A model generated the notes under the pieces. It searched no databases, was not told the origin of the DNA, and was given only the letters and a program-made list of their open reading frames with translations. From Acetobacteraceae bacterium (lineage in GTDB: Bacteria; Pseudomonadota; Alphaproteobacteria; Acetobacterales; Acetobacteraceae): a stretch of 5,487 bases of DNA. The translations under genes and the position numbers were made by a program. The stretch spans positions 1-5,487 of the forward strand of contig JACMOQ010000228.1 of the NCBI GenBank assembly GCA_014377905.1. The letters run 5' to 3'. This document shows, piece after piece, positions 1 through 5,273 of the stretch; positions within the stretch are counted from its first letter, which is position 1; each line of letters starts with the position of its first letter.

Positions 1-99
1 GCGGGCGGGGTGGTCGGCAGCGCCTGCATCGGCAACGCCCCCGGCGAATTGGCGCGCGCCGATTGCACATTCGGCCGCAGGCTTGGCGTATCGGCCTGA
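1..99 (+). CDS. C-terminal end of an unrecognised protein (5' end outside window)
   Basis: Frame 1 is open from the first base to a TGA at 97-99 and gives 32 residues. Nearly every codon ends in G or C, the same bias as the clear genes further right, so I read it as the tail of a real plus-strand gene. The tail is rich in Gly and Ala, has two cysteines 13 residues apart (SACIGN and ADCTFG) and ends GRRLGVSA. The cysteine pair could form a disulphide if the protein is exported, but nothing visible shows export. I do not recognise the family and assign no function. No hairpin followed by a T-run lies just after the stop. Confidence 0.5.
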   Translation, partial: AGGVVGSACIGNAPGELARADCTFGRRLGVSA

Positions 100-354
100 T
101 TGGGGACCTGACCAGCCCTGGGGCCGGCCGGGATATTGGTGGCGGAAAACGCCGCCAGGGAGGAGCTTGAGATCATAGCCCGCAATCTGAGCCGCATTGA
201 TAAACATCCGGTTAATATGATCAGCCCTTATTGATTAATTTTTTGGAAAAGTCGATATTTTTTTAAATCCCTCGTCGCATGACCAAGGCGCAGGCCAAAA
301 CAGCATTTTAGTTACTATATAGCAACGAATTAGGCGCAATTCTTCCGAACGCCC
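100..354. other. Non-coding gap with an AT-rich island
   Basis: This gap lies between the 3' ends of two convergent genes. The first half is GC-rich and carries a short inverted repeat, TGGCGG/CCGCCA, at 140-157 with a 6-nt loop but no following T-run, so it is not a standard terminator. Around 231-270 only about 8 of 40 bases are G or C, in strong contrast to the rest of the window, with a run of seven T at 257-264 or thereabouts. A 16-bp imperfect palindrome follows at 311-326. I see no tRNA, CRISPR or insertion-sequence ends here. A short open frame at 115-234 is too weak to call a gene. Confidence 0.6.
311..326. repeat. 16-bp imperfect palindrome in the AT-rich gap
   Basis: GTTACTATATAGCAAC is symmetric about its centre except for one A/C position. 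Read as minus-strand RNA, the mismatch becomes a G-U wobble, giving a 7-bp stem with a very tight 2-nt loop. It sits about 30 nt past the stop of the minus-strand gene at 355. It could be part of a weak 3' end structure for that gene or a protein-binding site. It lacks the GC stem and U-run of a good intrinsic terminator. Confidence 0.3.
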
Positions 355-948
355 TTATCCCAGCGTCGCGAAAACCGCTTTTTCCGGAGGAATCCCAACC
401 TCGATCACGGCGTCAGCCTGTCGCCAAACCGGCGGGGGCGGCGCGGGTTGCGCCACAACCGGCGCTATCATCGCGGGCACCACCGCCAGATCATACCCAA
501 GCATCCGGCAAATCGGGCGCAGCACCCGTCCTACGCCCGGGACTGCCGCAATCAGCGCCTGCATCTCCGGCTCGGCGAGCAGATGCGCTAAATGGCTCCC
601 ATATCCAGCCGCCTCCCAACCAAGTTCGCGCACCAGCCAACCGCGCCCACCGGGCAGCCGGTTTGCCAGTGTCGTCGCGCCAGGCTCGCGGCCCGGCCGC
701 GCTGCAAGTGTTTTGGCAGGCCGCGCGGCACGGGTCGCTTCAGGCCGCGCCACCGCACCCGCGAACCGCCCGGCAATCCGTGTCAACCGCCGCCAAAGCG
801 GCCCGATCAAGCCCAGCAGACGCGGATCCTTTAAGAACCGTCGCGCCACCACCCCCGCCAACCCAAGCAAAATTGCCCCCAGCCGCAGCGCCAAATCGGG
901 CGCGCGGTCTCGCAAGCTCAGGGGGATGATGGGAGCGGTCAATGTCAT
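355..948 (-). CDS. Uncharacterised protein with one probable N-terminal membrane segment
   Basis: The protein has 197 residues from the ATG at 946-948. The open frame runs 26 codons further upstream to 1026, but that stretch (CRSNVNKYN and similar) looks non-coding and covers promoter-like AT-rich DNA, so the internal Met (MTLTAPIIPL) is preferred. Residues about 18-36 form a hydrophobic segment (LALRLGAILLGLAGVVA) followed by RRFLKDP. That suggests a membrane anchor with a basic cytoplasmic side. Residues about 60-100 are a low-complexity Ala/Arg/Pro linker. Residues about 103-151 form a compact, conserved-looking block (WLVRELGWEAAGYGSHL, LLAEPEMQALIAA, RVLRPICRMLG). The tail is Pro-rich (QPAPPPPVWRQ). 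I do not recognise a named domain. The block resembles hypothetical proteins I recall from Alphaproteobacteria, but that is unverified. It is a single-gene unit, divergent from the MAPEG gene. Confidence 0.72.
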   Translation of the reverse strand: MTLTAPIIPLSLRDRAPDLALRLGAILLGLAGVVARRFLKDPRLLGLIGPLWRRLTRIAGRFAGAVARPEATRAARPAKTLAARPGREPGATTLANRLPGGRGWLVRELGWEAAGYGSHLAHLLAEPEMQALIAAVPGVGRVLRPICRMLGYDLAVVPAMIAPVVAQPAPPPPVWRQADAVIEVGIPPEKAVFATLG

Positions 949-955
949 GTTGTAT

Positions 956-984
956 TTATTAACATTACTGCGCCAACAACGCAA
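956..984 (-). promoter_or_regulatory. Possible promoter of the 355-948 gene
   Basis: On the minus strand, TTGCGT (984-979) and TAATAA (961-956) are 17 nt apart, with TAATAA ending 7 nt before the ATG at 948. Each hexamer matches the sigma-70 consensus at only about half its positions. If this promoter is used, the transcript would start within a few bases of the ATG and be leaderless or nearly so. That would fit the lack of a Shine-Dalgarno sequence before this start. Confidence 0.3.
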
Positions 985-998
985 GCTTTTTTCCCCCA

Positions 999-1032
999 CC
1001 CCGATGACGGCGCGCCCGCAAGGCAATCGGGG
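999..1032. repeat. 7-bp inverted repeat in the divergent spacer
   Basis: CCCCGAT (999-1005) and ATCGGGG (1026-1032) are perfect inverted copies separated by 20 nt that contain the palindrome GGCGCGCC. No T-run follows on either strand in the right orientation, so it is not an intrinsic terminator. It lies between the two divergent start regions and could be a regulator site, or chance in GC-rich DNA. Confidence 0.25.
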
Positions 1033-1050
1033 CTAATCCACCCACGCAGC

Positions 1051-1081
1051 TTGACGCGGCGCGGTTCAAACAGCGCATGAT
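1051..1081 (+). promoter_or_regulatory. Possible promoter of the MAPEG gene
   Basis: TTGACG at 1051-1056 matches five of six bases of the sigma-70 -35 consensus. The best -10 candidate is CATGAT at 1076-1081, four of six, but the spacer of 19 nt is longer than usual. The start would fall about 25-30 nt before the ATG, leaving room for the ribosome-binding site at 1101-1105. Confidence 0.33.
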
Positions 1082-1100
1082 CCCCGGCCTACCTGCCCGA

Positions 1101-1105
1101 AAGGA
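1101..1105 (+). promoter_or_regulatory. Ribosome-binding site of the MAPEG gene
   Basis: AAGGA sits 8 nt before the ATG at 1114. This is the expected spacing and supports that start. Confidence 0.6.
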
Positions 1106-1113
1106 TTTTCCCG

Positions 1114-1521
1114 ATGCACGCGCTTGATCCTGTTCGCTATACTGCCTTAGTGACTCTGCTGGCGATCGCGGTTTACTGCTATTCTGGTTTTCTGGTTGGT
1201 CGCGCCCGCGCCATCTATGGCATCAAAGCCCCCGCGGTGACCGGCGATCCGAATTTCGAGCGGCGGTTTCGCGCCCAGATGAACACGCTGGAATGGCTGC
1301 CGATGTTCCTGCCGGCGCTCTGGCTGTTCGCCCTGTCGGTGGGCGACGCACCCGCGGCCGTGCTCGGGATGATCTGGATCGTCGGCCGCCTGCTCTATAT
1401 CCAAACCTATGCGACCGCGGCCGAAAAGCGCGGCCCTGGCTTCGGCGTGCAGGCCATTGCCACCCTGGCGTTATGGCTGGGTGCGCTGGTCCGGATCGGG
1501 TTGTCGCTGGTAGCTCATTAA
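1114..1521 (+). CDS. MAPEG-family integral membrane protein
   Basis: The 135-residue product fits the MAPEG family (membrane-associated proteins in eicosanoid and glutathione metabolism), whose members are usually about 130-150 residues with four helices. Hydrophobic segments lie near residues 8-28, 58-76, 78-97 and 112-133. The signature loop after helix 1 is present: NFERRFRAQMNTLEWLP (47-63), with Arg53, Asn57 and Glu60 in the positions the family conserves; Gln55 stands where many members have His. GRLLYIQTYA (91-100) matches the second family motif. Characterised members conjugate or isomerise hydrophobic substrates with glutathione in the membrane, but the substrate of bacterial homologues like this one is usually unknown. 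A good Shine-Dalgarno sequence supports the start. Its last 16 codons and stop overlap the 3' end of the opposing ATPase gene. Confidence 0.9.
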   Translation: MHALDPVRYTALVTLLAIAVYCYSGFLVGRARAIYGIKAPAVTGDPNFERRFRAQMNTLEWLPMFLPALWLFALSVGDAPAAVLGMIWIVGRLLYIQTYATAAEKRGPGFGVQAIATLALWLGALVRIGLSLVAH

Positions 1522-4047
1522 ACCAGTTTCGGGCGAGAAATATCGATAGAACAGACGTTTCGCCACTTCGATCGCCAGCAGAAACCCGGCAACCACGGCC
1601 ACCATCGTCGCCAGAAAGCTCCCCGGTAACCGCACGAACTCAAACCACGCGCCAACCACCGGAATATAGGGCAATGCCAGGGCCAACCCGGTCGCACCCA
1701 AGGCCAGCGCCGCCACGCCCCAATGCGGCCGGCTGGCAAAGATGTGCCGCCGGGTCCGCACGGCGAATACCATCAGGACCTGGGTGGCCATCGACTCGAC
1801 GAACCAGCCAGTGCGGAACATCGCCTCCCCAGACTCGAACACCAGCAGCAGGATGGCAAACGTCGCCAGATCGAACAGGCTACTGAGCGGGCCCATGATC
1901 ATCATGAAACGCTGGATCAGCCCAATTTCCCAGTGGATCGGCCGGCGGATCGCTTCGTCATCCACCTTGTCAAACGGCAATCCGGTCTGCGCGAGGTCGT
2001 AAATCAGATTGTTGAGCAGCAACTGAATTGGCAGCAAGGGCAGGAAGGGCAGCACCAGCCCGGCCAGCACCATGCTCAACATATTGCCGAAATTGGCGCT
2101 GCTCGCCATCAGGATATACTTGCCGGTGTTGACGATCGTTCGCCGGCCTTCCATCACCCCTGCATGGACCACGCCAAGGTCCTGCTCCAGCAGGATGATC
2201 TCGGCGGCCGCCTTGGCAACATCGGCCGCGCTATCGACCGAAATCCCCACATCGGCGGCATGCAGCGCCGGCGCGTCGTTAATGCCATCGCCAAGAAACC
2301 CAACCGTCTGGCCCATCCGCTTCAAGGTCATGATAATGCGCAGCTTCTGCTGCGGGGTGATCCGGCAGAACAGGCGCGCGGCCCCGAGCGAGCCAATCAG
2401 CGCCTCATCGCTCATTGCGGCCATCTGGGCCCCGGTCAGCACAATGCCAGGATCGAAGCCAATTTCCTCGCATAAATGGCGGGCAACCAGTTCATTGTCG
2501 CCGGTCAGCACTTTCACCGCGATCCCGGCATCGGCAAGCGCGATCAGCGCGGCCCTGGCCGATGCCTTGGGCGGGTCGCGGAACACAGCGAAACCGGCCA
2601 GTAGCAGCTCGGCCTCGTCCGCCAGAACCGCCTTGTTGTGATCGGCCGGGGTGGCGCGGCTGGCAATGCCGAGCAAACGGAACCCCTGGGCGCTCAACGC
2701 ATCAAATTGCGCCACGACCTCTGCCCGCCGCCCATCGGTCATCGGTTGCGGGCCATCGCGGGTGGCAATGGCGGTTGACAGGCGGATAATGTCCTCGGGT
2801 GCGCCTTTGACGATCAGGGTGCGAATGCCGGCGCGTTCGACCAACACCGAAACCCGCCGACGCTCGAAATCGAAGGGCACTTCGTCGATCTTGGTCCACC
2901 CGGTCGCATCGATGGTCGCCTTGGCCAGGATCGCATCATCGAGCGGGCTTTTCAGGCCGGTTTCAAAATGGCTGTTGAGCCACGCGAGGGTGAAAACCTC
3001 CGCGCTGTCGGCGCCATCGGCATCGATGGATTTGGCCAACCCTATCTGCGCTTCCGTCAGCGTGCCGGTCTTGTCGGTGCACAGCACATCCATCGCGCCG
3101 AGATTATGGATCGCCTGCAACCGCTTGACGATCACCCGCCGGCGCGACAACAGCACCGCGCCGCGCGCCATGGTCACCGTCATGATCATCGGCAGCAATT
3201 CCGGCGTCAGCCCGACCGCGAGCGCCACCGCAAATAGCAGTGAGTCGATCCATGGCCGTTGAAACGCCATGCTTTCGGCCATCACCAGCAGCACCAGCAC
3301 GGCCACAATGCGGAAGATCAGCATGCTGAAGCGGCGCAGGCCGATTTCGAAGGATGTTGGCGCCGGGGCTACGATCAGCGTATCGGCGAGCTGGCCCAAC
3401 GCGGTGTCATGGCCCGTGGCGCACACCACCATCGTGGCACTGCCGGAAATCACCGATGTCCCCGCAAGCCCGACATTGCCTGCCGCGCTGAGCTCGGTTG
3501 CGGCATCGGTATCCGTCGTGTGCTTTTCCACCGGGAAGGATTCGCCCGTCAGCAGCGCCTGGTTGACGAAGAAATCCCGCGTTGCCAGCAACCGTCCATC
3601 CGCTGGCACCAGATCGCCCGCCGACAGCCGCACGATATCGCCCGGCACCAGCTCGGCGACCGGCAAATTGACCTCCGCGCCATCGCGCCGCACCGCCGTC
3701 CGCACCGCAACCTGGCCGCGCAAGGCGTTGATCGCGGCATCGGCCCGGCTTTCCTGCCAGAAATCGAGCAACACCGACACGGTCACGATCGCGGTCACGA
3801 TGATGAAGCTCGCCAGATCGCCGCTGACTGCCGACAGCGCACTCGCCACCAACAGGATTATCACCAGCGGATTGGCGAAGCGCTTGCCGATCCGCAGCCA
3901 GGCCGGGGTGCGCTTGGGCGCGGCAGCCTCATTGGTGCCGAATTTTTGCCGCAGAACCGCAACCTGCGGCGTGGTCAAGCCGTCCCCGGTGGTCTGCAGG
4001 CCAGCCAGCAATTGCGGCGCGGGAATTTGCCAGAACGGGTCGGTCAT
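1471..4047 (-). CDS. mgtA: Magnesium-translocating P-type ATPase (P3B, MgtA/MgtB type)
   Basis: This 858-residue inner-membrane pump is predicted to import Mg2+ at the cost of ATP. The P-type motifs appear in order: TGES of the actuator domain (167-170), the TPELLP membrane motif (281-286), the phosphorylation loop DKTGTLT with Asp325, the nucleotide-domain KGAPE (414-418), TGDN (515-518) and the hinge GDGINDAP (586-593). MTVTMARGA (289-297), NFGNMLS (652-658) and NNLIYDLAQ (679-687) are typical of the P3B magnesium subgroup rather than calcium or heavy-metal pumps. About ten membrane segments are visible: two near 58-95, two near 242-290 and six after residue 640. It is roughly 40 residues shorter than enterobacterial MgtA, mostly at the N terminus. 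AAGG 9 nt before the ATG supports the start. The gene stands alone, divergent from the crotonase gene. The last 16 residues, after the final helix, overlap the MAPEG gene. No long leader for a magnesium riboswitch is present. Confidence 0.95.
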   Translation of the reverse strand: MTDPFWQIPAPQLLAGLQTTGDGLTTPQVAVLRQKFGTNEAAAPKRTPAWLRIGKRFANPLVIILLVASALSAVSGDLASFIIVTAIVTVSVLLDFWQESRADAAINALRGQVAVRTAVRRDGAEVNLPVAELVPGDIVRLSAGDLVPADGRLLATRDFFVNQALLTGESFPVEKHTTDTDAATELSAAGNVGLAGTSVISGSATMVVCATGHDTALGQLADTLIVAPAPTSFEIGLRRFSMLIFRIVAVLVLLVMAESMAFQRPWIDSLLFAVALAVGLTPELLPMIMTVTMARGAVLLSRRRVIVKRLQAIHNLGAMDVLCTDKTGTLTEAQIGLAKSIDADGADSAEVFTLAWLNSHFETGLKSPLDDAILAKATIDATGWTKIDEVPFDFERRRVSVLVERAGIRTLIVKGAPEDIIRLSTAIATRDGPQPMTDGRRAEVVAQFDALSAQGFRLLGIASRATPADHNKAVLADEAELLLAGFAVFRDPPKASARAALIALADAGIAVKVLTGDNELVARHLCEEIGFDPGIVLTGAQMAAMSDEALIGSLGAARLFCRITPQQKLRIIMTLKRMGQTVGFLGDGINDAPALHAADVGISVDSAADVAKAAAEIILLEQDLGVVHAGVMEGRRTIVNTGKYILMASSANFGNMLSMVLAGLVLPFLPLLPIQLLLNNLIYDLAQTGLPFDKVDDEAIRRPIHWEIGLIQRFMMIMGPLSSLFDLATFAILLLVFESGEAMFRTGWFVESMATQVLMVFAVRTRRHIFASRPHWGVAALALGATGLALALPYIPVVGAWFEFVRLPGSFLATMVAVVAGFLLAIEVAKRLFYRYFSPETGLMSYQRQPDPDQRTQP

Positions 4048-4056
4048 GTTGAAGCG

Positions 4057-4060
4057 CCTT
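4057..4060 (-). promoter_or_regulatory. Ribosome-binding site of mgtA
   Basis: On the minus strand AAGG (4060-4057) precedes the ATG at 4047-4045 by 9 nt, an acceptable spacing that supports the chosen start. Confidence 0.5.
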
Positions 4061-4068
4061 GTCGGCTT

Positions 4069-4083
4069 GCCTGCCGGTCAGGC
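4069..4083. repeat. Inverted repeat in the mgtA/crotonase divergent spacer
   Basis: GCCTG (4069-4073) and CAGGC (4079-4083) form a perfect 5-bp inverted repeat around CCGGT. It lies immediately downstream of the possible mgtA -10 element, so it could be an operator or the base of a small leader hairpin. It is short enough to be chance. Confidence 0.3.
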
Positions 4084-4084
4084 T

Positions 4085-4112
4085 ATGCTATCCGAAATAC
4101 GGCGCCTGTCGT
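4085..4112 (-). promoter_or_regulatory. Possible mgtA promoter
   Basis: On the minus strand ACGACA (4112-4107) and TAGCAT (4090-4085) are 16 nt apart, each matching four of six consensus bases. This would give a leader of about 30 nt. On the plus strand the same area offers TTGTCG (4059-4064) and TATGCT (4084-4089) with a long 19-nt spacer for the crotonase gene. The two promoters would overlap. Confidence 0.27.
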
Positions 4113-4128
4113 TGCGCCAGATCATTTC

Positions 4129-4133
4129 AAGGG
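4129..4133 (+). promoter_or_regulatory. Ribosome-binding site of the crotonase-family gene
   Basis: AAGGG lies 7 nt before the ATG at 4141. This decides the start: the same frame is open far upstream, to 3259, but only as antisense of mgtA. Confidence 0.6.
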
Positions 4134-4140
4134 CCGCACC

Positions 4141-4959
4141 ATGACCGACACCGAACAGGACCCGCGCAGCTGGGCCGACGGCAAGATGCTGTCGTCACGC
4201 ATCGGCGCGGTTGGCATCATGACCTTCAACCACCCCGAACGGCTTAACGCGGTTTCGATGGAAATGTGGGAAGCGATGGGTCAGATCATGACCGAATTTG
4301 GCGCCGATGACAGCATCCGGGTGATCATCCTGCGTGGTGCCGGCGGCAAGGCGTTTGTTTCGGGCGGCGATATCAGCCAATTCGTCAAAACCCGCGCCAG
4401 TGCTGAAATCGCCCGCCAGCATGTTGCCAGGATCGCGGTTGGCAGGACCGCGGTCGCAGATTGCGCCAAGCCGACCATCGCCTGCATCCAGGGCTTCTGC
4501 CTCGGTGGCGGCCTGGCCATCGCCATGCAGGCCGATTTGCGGATTGCCGGAACCGGCAGCCAGTTTGGCATTCCCGCCGCCCGCCTCGGCGTCGCCTATG
4601 GCTATGACGGCCTGCGCACCCTGGTCGGGCTGGTTGGCCCGGCGCATGCGCGGATGATTATGTATGCCGCCGACCGGATTGACGCAGCCGAAGCCGCGCG
4701 CATCGGCCTCATCAACCGGGTGCTCGAACCCGACGCGCTGTGGCCCCACGTAATGGCGCTCGCCGCGCGCATCGCCGACAACGCGCCGCTGTCGATCACC
4801 GCCGCCAAGGACGGTATCGCCGAGGTGTTGCGCGACCCGGCCGATCGCGATCTGGCGCGGTTGAAGGCCTACGAACACCAAAGCCTCGACAGCGAGGATT
4901 TCAAGGAAGGCCGGACCGCGTTCATGGAAAAGCGCCGGCCGCGCTTTGTCGGGCGGTGA
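4141..4959 (+). CDS. Enoyl-CoA hydratase/isomerase (crotonase) superfamily protein, non-canonical active site
   Basis: The 272-residue length and overall pattern fit the crotonase fold, whose members act on acyl-CoA thioesters in the cytoplasm. NHPERLNAVSMEMW (30-43) is the usual first motif. AFVSGGDISQF (71-81) is the first half of the oxyanion hole and CoA-binding loop. GFCLGGGLAIAMQADLRIA (118-136) supplies the second oxyanion-hole glycine. FGIPAARLG (142-150), the AAEAARIGLINRVLE region (182-196) and a C-terminal helix ending KRRPRFVGR complete the fold. In canonical hydratases the two catalytic glutamates lie in GGGCEL and FGxPE. Here the aligned residues are Ala126 and Ala146, so ordinary hydratase chemistry is doubtful. 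It may be an isomerase, hydrolase, decarboxylase or other crotonase-fold enzyme. It is a single gene, divergent from mgtA, with no other fatty-acid gene in view to indicate a pathway. Confidence 0.92.
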   Translation: MTDTEQDPRSWADGKMLSSRIGAVGIMTFNHPERLNAVSMEMWEAMGQIMTEFGADDSIRVIILRGAGGKAFVSGGDISQFVKTRASAEIARQHVARIAVGRTAVADCAKPTIACIQGFCLGGGLAIAMQADLRIAGTGSQFGIPAARLGVAYGYDGLRTLVGLVGPAHARMIMYAADRIDAAEAARIGLINRVLEPDALWPHVMALAARIADNAPLSITAAKDGIAEVLRDPADRDLARLKAYEHQSLDSEDFKEGRTAFMEKRRPRFVGR

Positions 4960-4965
4960 AACCGG

Positions 4966-4994
4966 TTGCGATGGTGTCGCCGACGGCGTATGTA
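4966..4994 (+). promoter_or_regulatory. Possible vapBC promoter
   Basis: TTGCGA (4966-4971, four of six consensus bases) and TATGTA (4989-4994, three of six) are separated by 17 nt. The -10 element overlaps the left arm of the inverted repeat at 4991-5020, an arrangement that would let bound antitoxin block RNA polymerase. The hexamers are weak. Confidence 0.35.
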
Positions 4995-5020
4995 TTACCG
5001 GATGCGTGAACGGTATTACA
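4991..5020. promoter_or_regulatory. Candidate VapB/VapBC operator (inverted repeat)
   Basis: TGTATTACCG (4991-5000) and CGGTATTACA (5011-5020) are inverted copies matching at 9 of 10 positions, with a 10-nt spacer. Each arm contains GTATTAC, itself an odd palindrome (GTA-T-TAC), at 4992-4998 and 5013-5019, 21 bp apart or two helical turns. Two palindromic half-sites on one DNA face, just before an AbrB-type antitoxin gene, are what cooperative binding by antitoxin dimers bridged by toxin would need. The site ends 10 nt before the vapB ATG. Binding is inferred. Confidence 0.6.
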
Positions 5021-5030
5021 GGCGATCAGC

Positions 5031-5264
5031 ATGACCACGAGCGTGACAAGCAAGGGCCAGGTGACCATCCCCAAATCCATTCGCGACCTGCTCGGCATCA
5101 AACCGGGAAGTGCCTTGGATTTCGTGCTGGATCGGGATGGGCGGGTGGTCCTCGAAATTCCCGATGAACGTCCGCGCGTGAGCCGGTTTGAAGCTGCCCG
5201 CGGCATCGCTGGGCCGGGTCCGAGTACCGATGAAATTATGGCCATGCTGCGCGGAGAGGCCTAG
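5031..5264 (+). CDS. vapB: AbrB/MazE-fold antitoxin of a VapBC module
   Basis: The 77-residue protein starts with a textbook SpoVT/AbrB swapped-hairpin DNA-binding domain: TSVTSKGQVTIPKSIRDLLG (3-22), then IKPGSALDFVLDRDGRVVLE (23-42). The C-terminal part, FEAARGIAGPGPSTDEIMAMLRGE (53-76), matches the toxin-binding tail common in AbrB-type VapB antitoxins, where the segment usually lies across the PIN toxin active site. It is expected to neutralise the toxin encoded 9 nt downstream and to repress its own operon. The Shine-Dalgarno sequence is weak (AGGCG around 5020-5024, within reach of the ATG). The next gene being a PIN protein makes VapB the better name than MazE. Confidence 0.93.
   Translation: MTTSVTSKGQVTIPKSIRDLLGIKPGSALDFVLDRDGRVVLEIPDERPRVSRFEAARGIAGPGPSTDEIMAMLRGEA
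5253..5259 (+). promoter_or_regulatory. Ribosome-binding site for the toxin gene, inside the end of vapB
   Basis: GGAGAGG is a strong Shine-Dalgarno match but lies 14 nt before the GTG at 5274, longer than ideal. GAGG (5256-5259) can pair with CCTC (5267-5270) across a 7-nt loop that holds the vapB stop codon. Ribosomes finishing vapB would disrupt such a hairpin, so coupled translation is plausible. Confidence 0.4.
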
Positions 5265-5273
5265 CCCCTCGCA

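Noticed and set aside
140..157. TGGCGG/CCGCCA hairpin as terminator of the gene ending at 99
   Set aside because: No T-run follows; the next bases are GGGAGGAGC.
115..234. Short plus-strand frame with a plausible helix (AREELEIIARNLSRIDKH)
   Set aside because: It has no ATG near the beginning, only TTG or GTG at 136-141, and no clear ribosome-binding site. Its third-position bias fades toward the end. It could be a remnant, but support is too weak.
279..311. Ten-codon frame MTKAQAKTAF after the AT-rich island
   Set aside because: It is too short to judge and lacks a Shine-Dalgarno sequence.
949..1026. 26-codon N-terminal extension of the 355-948 gene
   Set aside because: It crosses AT-rich promoter-like DNA and its residues do not resemble the rest of the protein; the internal ATG at 948 is preferred.
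592..1036. Plus-strand open frames opposite the 355-948 gene
   Set aside because: The translations are Pro/Arg/Ala-rich without structure, and the minus-strand frame has the better codon pattern and a membrane segment.
1293..3262. Several long plus-strand open frames opposite mgtA (for example 1723-2475 and 2651-3262)
   Set aside because: They are products of the codon bias of mgtA on the other strand; their translations show low-complexity His/Arg/Ser/Ala composition and no recognisable domain.
3259..4140. Plus-strand open frame continuous with the crotonase gene, giving a 566-residue protein
   Set aside because: The upstream part is antisense to the clearly real mgtA, is rich in His, Gln and Arg as such shadows are, and matches no crotonase N terminus. 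A good Shine-Dalgarno sequence precedes the ATG at 4141.
4195..4881. 228-codon minus-strand open frame opposite the crotonase gene
   Set aside because: The crotonase motifs on the plus strand are unambiguous, and this frame is Gly/Ala/Asp-rich with no domain.
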